Assembly: GCF_000720255.1 (NCBI RefSeq)
Contig: NZ_JOJE01000004.1
Coordinates: 186,001-250,000, forward strand
DNA: 64,000 bases
Reading direction: 5' to 3'
Origin: Streptomyces griseus subsp. griseus
Lineage (GTDB): Bacteria > Actinomycetota > Actinomycetes > Streptomycetales > Streptomycetaceae
Shown: one piece after another, positions 24,550 to 34,420 of the stretch
Layout: each line of letters starts with the position of its first letter
Numbering within the stretch: the first letter of the stretch is position 1
Made by a program: the position numbers and the translations under genes
The notes under the pieces: generated by a model
The model's database searches: none
What the model was told of the DNA's origin: nothing
Seen by the model: only the letters and a program-made list of their open reading frames with translations

Positions 24550-26649
24550 TTGACTGACGCAGGTCCGTCGAATTCCCCGACCCCCGCGCGCCGCTTCGAC
24601 GCCACGGACGAACAGCTCACCGCCGAGCTGACCAAGTGGACGAGCGGCTCGCCCGCGCTCCACCCCGTGGGCGAACTGCTGGACCGGCACTGGGAAGCGG
24701 CCTTCGCCTACGCCAGGCTGTGCACCGACGGCCCGCGGGCGGCGGGCATGCTCACCACCGCCGCCTTCACCAGACTCTTCGGCGCGTCCCTGCGGCAGAG
24801 CGGACCGAGCGCCGCATGGCGGCCCCATCTCCTCGTCACCGTGCGCCGGATCGCCGCGGAGTGGGACGCCGACGGCCGACGCGACCTGCTCCACCCCGCC
24901 CTGCGCTCCGACACCGACACCGACGACGGTGCCCGGGGCGCCGCCCGGCTGCTCCCGGCGGCCGACCGGCGGATGCTGTCCCGCGCGTTCCAGCGGCTCT
25001 CCCAGTCCGCCCGCTGCCTGCTGTGGCACACCGAGGTGGAGGGCGAACCACTGGCCGCCCCGGCCGGGCTGCTCGGCCTGGACGAGGAGGACGCGCGCGT
25101 GGAACTGCGGCGCGCCCGTGAGAGGCTGCGCGACGAGTGCCTCCAGGCCCATCGCGAACTCGCCCCCGACGACGACTGCCGCCGCTACCACCGGCTGCTG
25201 GACGTGACCTGCCGGCGCGGCGCCGTCGACCTCGACCCCGATCTGCGCGCCCATCTGGAGCAGTGCATGCACTGCCGGCACACGGCGGGCCAACTGGAGC
25301 AGTTCAACGGCACGGGGCTCGGCCTCGCCGTGGCCGAAGGAGTACTGGGCTGGGGCGCGCGGGCCTACCTGGAGTCGCGGGCGGCCGGCGCCGAGGAGAC
25401 TCCCGCGGCGGCGCCGGAGGAGTTCCTGCCGTTCCCGGGCGAGCCGTTCGACGTGCCCGGACCCGCCACCGGGATCCGCACGGGCCGCCCCGGCTCCAGA
25501 CCGGGCGACCGCGCCGAGACCCGTTCCGCCGCACGCAAGGCGGCCCGAGCCGGCACCCGCGCGGAATCCCGTTCCGGCCCCCGCACACGCCCCGAGCGCG
25601 GCAGCGGCTCGCACGACCGGCCCGCCGCGGAACGTGGCGCCGACGTCCGCGCCGCGTCCCCCGCCGCCCCCGGTGCCGAAACCCGTGCCGTCTCGCGCCG
25701 TGCGGACCGCAAGGCGGCCCGCCGCGCCCGCCGCCGCAACCTCGCCGCGGCCGTCCTCACCGTGAGCGGACTGGTTGTCCTGCCGCTGGTGCTCTGGTCG
25801 GCCCTGGGCTCCGGAGACGGCACGTCGGCGCCCGACGGCGGCGAGGCCGCCGAGAGCCCCGGCTCGGGCACGGGCGACTCGACGACCGACCCGTCCTGGG
25901 CCGGCGACGAGTCCCGGGGCACCCTGAGCGGCAGGCTTCACAACGTGGGATCGGGGCTCTGCGTCGGCATCGCCGGCACGAAGGCCGTCAAGGGCGCCGA
26001 GATCCGGCTGGCGGCCTGCTCCTCGGCCGAGTCGCAGCAGTGGACGTACGAGACCGACGGCCTCCTGCGCAACGCCGCGGCCCCCGACCTCTGCCTGGAC
26101 TCCCACCTCGGTTACTCCGTACGGCTCGCCCCGTGCACGGGCGCCGACCGGCCCGGGGAGAAGAACGTCCGCTACGACTTCACCCTCCAGGGCACGCTGG
26201 TGCCCCGATGGGACCAGGACCTGGCGCTGACGCCCGCCGCCACCGACGGCTCCGGCGCGCTCGTCCTGAAGAACCGCGCCGACGACCCCGCCCAGCGCTG
26301 GGCCGTCGACACCTCGAAGCCCGACCCGCAGATGAAGGTCGTCAACTGGGGCACCGACAGCGACCCCGCGCCCACGACCCCCGCTCCCGCCCCCATTCCC
26401 AAGTCCTCGAAGACCCCCGCCCCCGCTCCCACACCGACCCCGACCGCACCCCGGACCACCCCGGCACCGACACCGACCACCTCCCCGACCACGGCGGACC
26501 CGTGCTCGTACAACCCGTACTACTGCTCCTGGGACGACAACAACCAGAGCGGCGGCCGACCGGGCGGCCATGGGGGCTACGGCGGCTACCCGGGATACGG
26601 CGGCTACGGCTATGGCGGGTACGGCTACGGCGGCTACGGCGGCCGGTGA
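24550..26649 (+). CDS. Sigma-like / zinc-finger / membrane / ricin-domain fusion protein
   Basis: About 699 residues. N-terminal about 1-190 resembles ECF sigma regions 2 and 4 (LLDRHWEAAFAYARL; SARCLLWHTEVEGEPL; RRARERLRDE). An anti-sigma-like zinc motif HLEQCMHC follows near 235. After a low-complexity Arg/Ala linker comes one membrane helix (AAAVLTVSGLVVLPLVLW), then an outer ricin-type beta-trefoil with QQWTYE and QRWAVD, a Pro/Thr linker and a Gly-Tyr tail. TTG 24550 is chosen because GGAAGGA precedes it and upstream frame lacks homology to the paralogue at 39070. Function is unknown; a one-chain surface sensor is inference. Confidence 0.75.
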   Translation: MTDAGPSNSPTPARRFDATDEQLTAELTKWTSGSPALHPVGELLDRHWEAAFAYARLCTDGPRAAGMLTTAAFTRLFGASLRQSGPSAAWRPHLLVTVRRIAAEWDADGRRDLLHPALRSDTDTDDGARGAARLLPAADRRMLSRAFQRLSQSARCLLWHTEVEGEPLAAPAGLLGLDEEDARVELRRARERLRDECLQAHRELAPDDDCRRYHRLLDVTCRRGAVDLDPDLRAHLEQCMHCRHTAGQLEQFNGTGLGLAVAEGVLGWGARAYLESRAAGAEETPAAAPEEFLPFPGEPFDVPGPATGIRTGRPGSRPGDRAETRSAARKAARAGTRAESRSGPRTRPERGSGSHDRPAAERGADVRAASPAAPGAETRAVSRRADRKAARRARRRNLAAAVLTVSGLVVLPLVLWSALGSGDGTSAPDGGEAAESPGSGTGDSTTDPSWAGDESRGTLSGRLHNVGSGLCVGIAGTKAVKGAEIRLAACSSAESQQWTYETDGLLRNAAAPDLCLDSHLGYSVRLAPCTGADRPGEKNVRYDFTLQGTLVPRWDQDLALTPAATDGSGALVLKNRADDPAQRWAVDTSKPDPQMKVVNWGTDSDPAPTTPAPAPIPKSSKTPAPAPTPTPTAPRTTPAPTPTTSPTTADPCSYNPYYCSWDDNNQSGGRPGGHGGYGGYPGYGGYGYGGYGYGGYGGR

Positions 26650-26660
26650 AACACGTGTGA

Positions 26661-26675
26661 CGCCTCGGTGAGGCG
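26661..26675. terminator. Small hairpin between convergent genes
   Basis: CGCCTC (26661-26666) and GAGGCG (26670-26675) form a 6-bp stem with a GGT loop between the fusion gene and the permease. It is weak and may not be the only terminator. Confidence 0.4.
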
Positions 26676-26684
26676 GGCGGGCGC

Positions 26685-27977
26685 TCAGGGCCCGACGGCC
26701 TGGAGCGACACCCACAGTGCCGCCACCGCCGGCACCAGCGCGGCCGGTACCGCGAGCATCCCGAGCCGGGTGAACTCGCCGAAGCCGACGGCCGCACCGC
26801 CGTCGCCGTCCGCACCCTCCTCCTGCCGCTGCACGATGCGCCGCCACAGCAGCGTCGCCAGCGATCCGGCGTACGTCAGGTTCGGGCCGATGTTCACCCC
26901 GAGCAGCACCGCGAGCACCGCCCCGGGCCCCAGCGGGGCGGTGAGCGGCAGCAGAACCAGCACCGCGGGCAGGTTGTTGATCAGGTTCGCGAGTACGGCG
27001 GCCAGGGCGGCGAGCGCGAGCAGCGCGACGAGCCCGGAGCCGCCGGGCAGCACGTGCCGCAGCGCGTCGGCGAGACCGTTGTCGACGACAGCGCGCACGA
27101 CGACCCCGAGCGCGAGCACGAACGCCAGGAAGGCGGGGGAGGCGGCCCGCACCACCGTGAGCGGTGTGGCTCCGCGCCGTACGAGCGCGCGCACCGCCAG
27201 CACCAGCGCCCCCGCCGACGCGGCCCACGCGGGATCGACGCCGATCGCGGAGGCCACCACGAAACCGGCGAGCGTACAGGCCACGGTGACCAGCGCGAAC
27301 AGCGGCAACCGCGGTGGCTCGGCGGCATCGGTATCGGCTTCGGGCGAGGGCGGGGGAGCCGCCAGGTCGTCCGCGAAGAACCGCCGGAACACCAGGTACT
27401 CGGCGCCGATCGCCACCAGCCAGGGCAGCGTCATCAGCGCGGCGAACCGGGTGAAGCTCAGGCCGCTCGCCGTGAACGCCAGCAGGTTGGTGAGGTTGGA
27501 GACCGGAAGCAGCAGCGACGCCGTGTTCGACAGGTGCGCGCAGGCGTAGAGGTGCGGCCGGGACCGTACGCCCATCCGGGTGGCGGTGGCCAGCACGACC
27601 GGGGTGAGCAGCACCACGGTGGCGTCGAGGCTGAGCACGGCCGTGATCACCGAGGCCAGCACGAAGACCGCGGTCAGCAGCCGTCCGGGCCGGCCCCCGG
27701 CCCAACGGGCCATCCAGGCCCCGCACGCCGTGAAGAGGCCCTCCACGTCACAGAAGTGAGCCAGGACCAGCACCGCCGCGAGGAACCCGACCACGGGCCC
27801 GAGCCGCTCGGCCTCCGCCAGCGCGTGCTCCGGCGAGATCACCCCGGTGGCGACGGCGACCGCGGCGGCCGGGACCGCCACGACCGCCTCCGGCCATCCG
27901 CCGGGGCGCAGGACGGCCCAGACGAGCGTGGCGACGAGCAGGACGACGGACAGTGACTCGGCGAGCGGGGCGTTCAG
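26685..27977 (-). CDS. ArsB/SLC13-type membrane permease
   Basis: About 430 residues with 11-12 hydrophobic helices. Internal LANLINNLPAVLVLLPL and the symmetrical SNTASLLLPVSNLTNLLAF are the Asn-rich re-entrant motifs of the ArsB/NhaD ion transporter superfamily, suggesting oxyanion or ion export. No in-frame ATG or GTG exists before residue 33, but homologous-looking sequence (NAPLAESLSVVLLVATLVWAV) continues upstream to a CTG at 27977 with GAAGGA six bases before it, so a CTG start is proposed. The alternative is GTG 27881, which would remove the first helix. Confidence 0.75.
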   Translation of the reverse strand: MNAPLAESLSVVLLVATLVWAVLRPGGWPEAVVAVPAAAVAVATGVISPEHALAEAERLGPVVGFLAAVLVLAHFCDVEGLFTACGAWMARWAGGRPGRLLTAVFVLASVITAVLSLDATVVLLTPVVLATATRMGVRSRPHLYACAHLSNTASLLLPVSNLTNLLAFTASGLSFTRFAALMTLPWLVAIGAEYLVFRRFFADDLAAPPPSPEADTDAAEPPRLPLFALVTVACTLAGFVVASAIGVDPAWAASAGALVLAVRALVRRGATPLTVVRAASPAFLAFVLALGVVVRAVVDNGLADALRHVLPGGSGLVALLALAALAAVLANLINNLPAVLVLLPLTAPLGPGAVLAVLLGVNIGPNLTYAGSLATLLWRRIVQRQEEGADGDGGAAVGFGEFTRLGMLAVPAALVPAVAALWVSLQAVGP

Positions 27978-28071
27978 GGCGGTTCCTTCAGGACACGATC
28001 AGGTAGGGCGACGCCCATGAGAACACGGTCGGGTAAGAGGCCCGCCGGGAGGGTCGGGAAGGGGCGGGCGG

Positions 28072-28599
28072 TCAGGGACCGGTGCCGGGCGCGAACACCG
28101 TCAGGAACACCGAGGAGGCGTTGCCGGACACCGGCACGGGCCCGCCCGTCCACTTCACCTTCAACGGCTTCCGCTCGTCCGGAGGGGTGACCAGGAGCGC
28201 GGCGGGGGTGGCCGCCTTGGCGCCGCTGATCTCCGGGTTGCTGTAACTCAGCCCCGCCCACGCACTGCGGCCGGGGGCCAGCGTGACGGTCTTCGGCTTC
28301 TGGTTCGGTGCCCGCTTCGGGTCGGGGCCGAGCTGCTTGCCGGACGCGTCGAGGAACGCGGCGCCCGGATAGCCGAACACCGTGCAGGTGCGGGAGGAGA
28401 CGTTGGTGAGGACGACCGGGAAGTTCCACTGCCCGGCACCCGGATCGTTGCGGCCGACGGAGGCGCGCAGCTCGGAGGTGTGGCATCGCGCGCTCTTGAC
28501 GGCGGGCTCCTGGGCGGATGCCGTCGTACCGAAGGCCACCAGGCCCGGCACGGCCAGTGCACCCACCCCTAAGGCGAAGAAACGATGCGATCGAGTCAT
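28072..28599 (-). CDS. Secreted DUF4232-family protein
   Basis: A 175-residue protein with a cleavable signal peptide (about 1-29, ending FGTTASA|Q). The mature domain has SARCHTSELRASVGRNDPGAG and RTCTVFGYPGAAFLD, typical of the DUF4232 beta-sandwich with a cysteine pair. Members are exported or lipid-anchored proteins of unknown function. It precedes the permease by 94 bp in the same direction. Confidence 0.85.
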   Translation of the reverse strand: MTRSHRFFALGVGALAVPGLVAFGTTASAQEPAVKSARCHTSELRASVGRNDPGAGQWNFPVVLTNVSSRTCTVFGYPGAAFLDASGKQLGPDPKRAPNQKPKTVTLAPGRSAWAGLSYSNPEISGAKAATPAALLVTPPDERKPLKVKWTGGPVPVSGNASSVFLTVFAPGTGP

Positions 28600-28663
28600 G
28601 CGCCTCGAGTTCCCCCTCGCACCACGACCGACACGACGACTGAGCGAACCGGCCGGGAATCAC

Positions 28664-31039
28664 TCACTCCTCGTCGAGCAGCCCCAGCTCGGCCCAGATC
28701 GTCTTGCCCTCGGTGTGATGCCTGCTGCCCCAGCGCTGGGTGAGCTGGGCGACCAGCAGCAGCCCCCGGCCGCCCTCGTCCCACGTCTTGGCGCGGCGCA
28801 GATGCGGAGCGGTGTGGCTGGTGTCGGAGACCTCGCAGATCAACGTGGCCGGGTCGTGGATCAACCGCAGCCGGATGGGGTGGGAGCCGTACCGGATGGC
28901 GTTGGTGACGAGCTCGCTCACCACGAGCTCGGTGGTGAACGAGGCCTGGTCCAGCTCCCAGACGGCGAGCTGCTCGACCACCTGCTTGCGGATCGGGGCG
29001 ACGAGCGCCGGATCGGCCGGGATGTCCCAGGTCGCCACCCGGGACGCCGACAGCCCCTGGGTGCGCGCCAGAAGCAGGGCCACGTCGTCGGCGGCGCCGC
29101 CCGTGGGCAGCAGGCTGTGCACGATCCGGTCGCAGGTCTCCTCGAGGGAGTCCGCTTCGGCCGCCAGCGCCTCGCACAACAGCGCGTGTCCCGTCTCGAG
29201 GTCCCGCTCACGGGACTCGATCAGCCCGTCCGTGAAGAACGCCAGCACCGACCCCTCGCGCAGGTCCAGCTCGGCCGACTCGAACGGCAGCCCGCCCAGG
29301 CCCAGCGGTGGACCGGAGGGGAGGGCGACCTGCCGGGGCGCCCCGTCCGGGGGGAGCAGTACCGGCGGCGGATGGCCGGCGCGGGCGAGGGTGCAGCGCC
29401 GGGACACCGGGTCGTACACGGCGTACAGGCAGGTCGCGCCGACCTCACCCGGACTGCCGTCGGCGCCGGCCTCGTCGGACAGCCGCAGGACCAGGTCGTC
29501 GAGGTGGGTGAGGAGCTCGTCGGGGGCCAGGTCGATGTCGGCGAGGGTGCGCACGGCGGTGCGCAGCCGGCCCATGGTGGCGGAGGCCTGGACGCCGTGG
29601 CCGACGACGTCCCCGACGACCATGGCGACCCGCATCCCGGACAGCGGGATGACGTCGAACCAGTCGCCGCCCACCCCGGCCCGGGCCGCCGGAAGGTAGC
29701 GCGAGGCGGCCGTGACGGCGGCGGTGCGCGGGAGGTTGCGGGGGAGCAGGCTGCGCTGGAGGGCGAGGGCGGTCTCGCGCTCGCGGGAGAAGCGGCGCGC
29801 GTTGTCGATGCAGACGGCGGCCCGGGCGGTGATCTCCTCGGCGAGCAGGACGTCGTCGGGGGTGAACGGGTCGGGGCGCCGGAAGCGCGTGAGGATCGCG
29901 ACACCGAGGGTGGTGCCGCGAGCCTGGATCGGCACGGACATCGTGGAGTGGATGCCGTACTCCGCGATCCGCCGGTGGCGGGCCGGGTCCCGGGCCGGCC
30001 ACTCGTCGAGGTCGCGCGTCGCCGTCGACGCCACGATCGCGTGCCCCGCGATCAGTGAGTCGGCCTGCGGCGAGGGGGTGGGGTAGACCTCGGTATGTCC
30101 CAGTTTGACCACGGCCTCGGGGCTGCCCGGGTTGACCGAGGTGTGGGCCACCCGGCGCAGCGAGATCGGCGCGCCCAGCTGCCCGGTGGCCGTCTCCGCG
30201 CCCTGCTCCGGCGGGTCCAGCAGGTCCACGCTGACGAAGTCGGCCAGCGCCGGCACGCAGACGTCGGCGAGTTCCTGGGCCGTCCGGGTGACGTCGAGGG
30301 TGGTGCCGATGCGGACGCTGGCCTCGTTGACCAGCTGAAGCCGCTCCCTGGCCAGGTACTGCTCGGTGAAGTCGTGGGCGGCGACGCACACGCCCCGCAC
30401 CCGTCCGTCGGCGTCCGTGACCGGGGAGATGCGGGCCAGCCACGCCGCGACGAGGCCGTCACCGCCGATCGGCAGGTAGGAGCGCACGTCGTGCCCCCGG
30501 CCCGTGGTGAGCACGCGGTGCATCTGGAGCTCGAAGTCCGCGCTCTGCCGCCGGCCGTCGAGGTCGCGGACCCGCAGGCCGCGCAGGCGCTCCTCGGGAA
30601 CGCGCATGACCTCGGCCATGGGCGCGTTGATCCGGTGCAGGCGCAGCCGCTCGTCGAAGATCGCGATCGCGCAGGGTGACTGCATCAGCTCGACCCCGGA
30701 CAGGGGGTCGTCCGGCGGCGGCGGTGCGGGGGTCTCGAGCGGGCTGACCACGAGCCGGCCGCCGCCGTCCGAGGGCTGTCGGAGGTGGACGAGGACCCAG
30801 GCGGAGACGGTGTGGCCGTCGCGGTGCCGCAGCGCCAGCTCGCCGTTCCAACGGCGCTCGTCGGAGGGGATGGCCGGCGCGTCACCGGCCAGCAGGTTCA
30901 CTGCCGGACGGCCCATGACCTCCTCGGGCGTCCAGCCCAGCAGGCGGCGCGCGCCCTCGTTCCACTCGACGAGGAGTCCGTCCGCGTCGACGAGGGCCCG
31001 CGCCGTGGCGGCATCGTCGTACGGGTACACCGTGCTCAT
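28664..31039 (-). CDS. PAS-PAS-GAF-SpoIIE phosphatase with C-terminal ATPase domain
   Basis: About 791 residues. Two PAS-like domains (about 1-110 and 120-245), a GAF domain (about 255-400), a PP2C/SpoIIE phosphatase (about 410-645; VGGDWFDVIPL, VGDVVGHG, FFTDGLIES) and an RsbW-like HATPase (about 665-791; ELVTNAIRYG and DEGGRGLLLV). It combines the phosphatase and kinase halves of partner switching and probably acts on STAS antagonists. ATG 31039 is preferred over GTG 31066 because GGAG lies eight bases upstream. Confidence 0.9.
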   Translation of the reverse strand: MSTVYPYDDAATARALVDADGLLVEWNEGARRLLGWTPEEVMGRPAVNLLAGDAPAIPSDERRWNGELALRHRDGHTVSAWVLVHLRQPSDGGGRLVVSPLETPAPPPPDDPLSGVELMQSPCAIAIFDERLRLHRINAPMAEVMRVPEERLRGLRVRDLDGRRQSADFELQMHRVLTTGRGHDVRSYLPIGGDGLVAAWLARISPVTDADGRVRGVCVAAHDFTEQYLARERLQLVNEASVRIGTTLDVTRTAQELADVCVPALADFVSVDLLDPPEQGAETATGQLGAPISLRRVAHTSVNPGSPEAVVKLGHTEVYPTPSPQADSLIAGHAIVASTATRDLDEWPARDPARHRRIAEYGIHSTMSVPIQARGTTLGVAILTRFRRPDPFTPDDVLLAEEITARAAVCIDNARRFSRERETALALQRSLLPRNLPRTAAVTAASRYLPAARAGVGGDWFDVIPLSGMRVAMVVGDVVGHGVQASATMGRLRTAVRTLADIDLAPDELLTHLDDLVLRLSDEAGADGSPGEVGATCLYAVYDPVSRRCTLARAGHPPPVLLPPDGAPRQVALPSGPPLGLGGLPFESAELDLREGSVLAFFTDGLIESRERDLETGHALLCEALAAEADSLEETCDRIVHSLLPTGGAADDVALLLARTQGLSASRVATWDIPADPALVAPIRKQVVEQLAVWELDQASFTTELVVSELVTNAIRYGSHPIRLRLIHDPATLICEVSDTSHTAPHLRRAKTWDEGGRGLLLVAQLTQRWGSRHHTEGKTIWAELGLLDEE

Positions 31040-31257
31040 CGTCGCCACTCCATCGCGCGCACTCACAGTGATCAGGTGTCACCGCCATCCCAGCCTAGTG
31101 CGTACCCGTCCTCAGCGAACGTCGGCCCTCCCCAGCACCCGGCCCGAGGAGGGTGCGCTCTTGACGGACACGTGTGGCACGTCGTCAGATTCTGTTGGTT
31201 CACGATCAGTTGTGAGTACTTATGGGTCCTGATGAACCCTGACGAGGGAGAGCCGCC

Positions 31258-34200
31258 ATGTCAGTCACTCGCAGATCGGTTTTGATCGCCTCCGCCGCCG
31301 CCCCGGCCGCCGGATCGCTCCTGGCCTCCGCCCCGGACGCGACCGCCGCCGAGTCCACCCGTGACTCGCCCGGCCGCCGCACGGTCCCCCTCCGCGACGG
31401 CTGGCGCTTCGCGCTGGTCGACCCGGGCGGGATCACCGACCCCACCGGCGCCTACGCCGGCGCAGCCGACCCCGCCTACGACGACTCCGCGTGGCGCGAG
31501 GTCGCGATACCGCACGACTGGAGCATCGAGCAGACCCCCACCACGCGGTACGGCACGACCAGCGGCACCGGGTTCCTCCCGGGCGGCCTCGGCTGGTACC
31601 GCCTCGCCTTCACCCTGCCGCCCGCCCTGGCGGGCCGGCGGATCTCGGTGGAGTTCGACGGCGTCTACATGGACTCCTTCGTCCACTGCAACGGCACCGA
31701 GGTCGGCCGCCACCCCTACGGCTACACCGGCTTCGCCTTCGACCTCACCGACCTGGTGCACACCGACGGCACCACCGAGAACGTCCTCGCGGTCAAGGTC
31801 CAGAACCAGCTCCCGAGCAGTCGCTGGTATTCCGGCAGCGGCATATACCGCGAGGCCCGCCTGGTCGTCACCGAACCGGTGCACGTGGCGCGCTGGGGCA
31901 CCCATGTCACCACGCCGGAGGTCACCGTCGACCGGGCCCTCGTGCGGGTGCGGACGTCCGTCGTGAACGAGACCGGCACCGCGGCGGACGTCGAGGTCGT
32001 CTCCCGGATCACCGACCGCCGCGGCCGCACCGTCGCCCGAACGTCGTCCACGGTCGCCGTCACCGACGAGGCCGCCGAAACCCACGAGCTCACCGTTCAC
32101 AGACCTCGGCTGTGGGACTTCGCGGCCCCGCACCGCTACACCCTGCACACCGAGCTGCGGGTCGGCGGCACGACCACGGACACCTACCGCACCCCCTTCG
32201 GTGTCCGCACCTTCCGCTTCGACCCCGACGACGGCTTCTCCCTCAACGGTGTCCACACCAAGATCAAGGGGGTCGACCTCCACCATGACCTGGGTGCCCT
32301 CGGCGCCGCGGTGAGCATCGACGCGATCCGCCGACAGATGACGATCATGAAGTCGATGGGCGTCAACGCCTTCCGTACCTCCCACAACCCGCCCTCCCGG
32401 GAGATGGTCCAGGTCTGCGAGGAGCTGGGCATCGTGATGATGGTGGAGGCGTTCGACTGCTGGCGCAGCTCCAAGACGCGGTACGACTACGGCCGGTTCT
32501 TCGACGAGTGGTCCGACCGGGACATCGCGGAGATGGTGCTGGCCGCCCGCAACTCGCCCGCGGTCGTCATGTGGTCGATCGGCAACGAGATCAGTGAGTT
32601 CACCTCCACCGCCGGGCTCGGTATCGCTGACCGGCTCATCGCCCAGGTCAAGGCGCATGACGAGACGCGGCCGATCGTGATCGGCTCCCACCGGCACCGC
32701 AGCGTGCCCGCGCCCGGCTCCCCGGGTGACCTGATCCTCGCCAAGCTCGACGGTCTCGGCCTCAACTACAACACCGCCCAGTCGGTGGACGCGCTGCACG
32801 CCCGCTACCCCAAGCTGTTCCTCTTCGAGTCCGAGTCGTCGTCGGAGACCTCGGCACGCGGCGCGTACCAGGAGCCCCAGCACCTGAACACGGGAGAGAA
32901 CCACACCCCCGGGAAGCGTGCCACCTCCTCGTACGACAACAACCTCGCCTCCTGGACCATGAGCGGCGAGTACGGGCACAAGAAGGACCGCGACCGGAAG
33001 TGGTTCGCCGGGCAGTTCCTGTGGTCGGGGATCGACTACATCGGGGAGCCCACGCCGTACGACGTCTTCCCGGTGAAGGCGTCGTTCTTCGGCGCGGTCG
33101 ACACCGCCGGCTTCCCGAAGGACATGTACCACCTGTTCAGGAGCCAGTGGACCGACGAGCCCATGGTCCATCTGCTGCCCATGACCTGGAACCACGCGGA
33201 GGGCGACACGGTCGAGGTGTGGGCGTACGCCAACGTCGACAGCGTGGAGCTGTTCCTCAACGGAAAGTCCCTGGGCACGAGGAAGTTCGACCGGAAGAGG
33301 ACCGTCGACGGGCGGGAGTACCTGGAGACCACCGAGGCGACCGGCGACGACAAGACCTTCACCGACGGCCCCTACCCCGGCAGCTACACCAGCCCCAACG
33401 GCAGCGCGGGCAAGCTCCACCTCACCTGGCATGTGCCCTATCGGCCGGGGGAGTTGAAGGCGGTGGCCCGTCGAGGCGGCAGGGTCGTCGCCACGGACGT
33501 CCTGCGCACCGCGGGGAGGCCGCACGCGGTACGGCTGTCCGCCGACCGCACCTCCGTCGCCGCCGACGGCCGTTCGCTGGTCTTCGTGACGGCCGAGGTC
33601 GTCGACGTCCGTGGGGTGGTCGTGCCCGACGCCGAGCATCTGATCGCCTTCGACGTGACCGGCGGATCGCTCGCCGGCCTCGACAACGGCCGCCAGGAGA
33701 GCGCCGAGCGCTACCAGGCCAGTACCCGAACCGCCTTCCACGGCAAGGCGCTCGCGATCGTTCGCGCCGGCACGGAGGCGGGGGCCCTGAAGGTGACCGC
33801 ACATGCGGAGGGACTGCGGGCGGGCACCTCCGCCGTCCGTACGACCAGCGCCCGCTCGGCGGCGACCACGCCCGCGCCCGACTTCGCTCCGGAGCACCCG
33901 GCGCCGGTGAACTACCCCCATGCGGACGCCAGTTACTCCGGCCGACCGGACACCCTGCCCACCGCCGTACTCGACGGCGACCCGGCCACCGGCTGGTCCA
34001 ACGGTTTCCTCAAGGCCGCGACCGCCCTGCTGCCCGCCTTCGGCGGCGCCCGGCCCGAGGACTGGATCACCGTGGACTGGGGCCGGACGCGGACCTTCGA
34101 CCGGCTGGAGGTGTCCTTCACCGTGGACGCCGGGCACACGCTGCCCGCGAAGGTCGAGGTCGCCGTCTGGGACGGCCGCGCGTACCAACCGGTCACGGGC

Positions 34201-34353
34201 GCGGCCGTCGACTGGGCCACCGCCTCGGACGCACCGACCATGATCACCTTCGACGCGGTACGCGGCTCCCGGCTGCGGCTCACCCTGACCAGCGGCGCAC
34301 CGGGCACCCCGCAAGGGGCCGTCCGCGTCAGCAAGGTGGAGGCACCGGCCTGA
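31258..34353 (+). CDS. Secreted glycoside hydrolase family 2 (beta-galactosidase-like) with C-terminal carbohydrate-binding domain
   Basis: A 1031-residue enzyme. The N-terminus has a twin-arginine motif (TRRSVLI) and signal region to about 31, predicting Tat export. GH2 order is sugar-binding, Ig-like, then catalytic barrel; the acid/base Glu is in WSIGNEISE (near 443) and the nucleophile Glu in LFLFESES (near 523). Ig-like domains follow (VELFLNGKSLG), and residues about 880-1031 resemble a discoidin/CBM32 module (WITVDWGRTRTFDRLEV). GAGGGAGAG precedes the ATG. A beta-galactosidase or related exo-glycosidase is likely. Confidence 0.9.
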   Translation: MSVTRRSVLIASAAAPAAGSLLASAPDATAAESTRDSPGRRTVPLRDGWRFALVDPGGITDPTGAYAGAADPAYDDSAWREVAIPHDWSIEQTPTTRYGTTSGTGFLPGGLGWYRLAFTLPPALAGRRISVEFDGVYMDSFVHCNGTEVGRHPYGYTGFAFDLTDLVHTDGTTENVLAVKVQNQLPSSRWYSGSGIYREARLVVTEPVHVARWGTHVTTPEVTVDRALVRVRTSVVNETGTAADVEVVSRITDRRGRTVARTSSTVAVTDEAAETHELTVHRPRLWDFAAPHRYTLHTELRVGGTTTDTYRTPFGVRTFRFDPDDGFSLNGVHTKIKGVDLHHDLGALGAAVSIDAIRRQMTIMKSMGVNAFRTSHNPPSREMVQVCEELGIVMMVEAFDCWRSSKTRYDYGRFFDEWSDRDIAEMVLAARNSPAVVMWSIGNEISEFTSTAGLGIADRLIAQVKAHDETRPIVIGSHRHRSVPAPGSPGDLILAKLDGLGLNYNTAQSVDALHARYPKLFLFESESSSETSARGAYQEPQHLNTGENHTPGKRATSSYDNNLASWTMSGEYGHKKDRDRKWFAGQFLWSGIDYIGEPTPYDVFPVKASFFGAVDTAGFPKDMYHLFRSQWTDEPMVHLLPMTWNHAEGDTVEVWAYANVDSVELFLNGKSLGTRKFDRKRTVDGREYLETTEATGDDKTFTDGPYPGSYTSPNGSAGKLHLTWHVPYRPGELKAVARRGGRVVATDVLRTAGRPHAVRLSADRTSVAADGRSLVFVTAEVVDVRGVVVPDAEHLIAFDVTGGSLAGLDNGRQESAERYQASTRTAFHGKALAIVRAGTEAGALKVTAHAEGLRAGTSAVRTTSARSAATTPAPDFAPEHPAPVNYPHADASYSGRPDTLPTAVLDGDPATGWSNGFLKAATALLPAFGGARPEDWITVDWGRTRTFDRLEVSFTVDAGHTLPAKVEVAVWDGRAYQPVTGAAVDWATASDAPTMITFDAVRGSRLRLTLTSGAPGTPQGAVRVSKVEAPA

Positions 34354-34359
34354 CGGCAG

Positions 34360-34412
34360 GGGCGTCCATGGCTCAGGCCCGGCAATGACGGGCCTGAGCA
34401 CCATGGACGCCC
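34360..34412. terminator. Long interrupted hairpin terminator
   Basis: Outer arms GGGCGTCCATGG (34360-34371) and CCATGGACGCCC (34401-34412), and inner arms CAGGCCCG (34374-34381) and CGGGCCTG (34389-34396), form a strong bulged stem between the convergent GH2 and isochorismatase-like genes. Confidence 0.88.
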
Positions 34413-34420
34413 GGCACGCC

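Noticed and set aside
24295..27726. A 1143-codon open frame on the minus strand
   Set aside because: It runs antisense to the clear fusion gene and out of frame with the permease; composition is low-complexity and no domain is visible. It is a GC-skew shadow.
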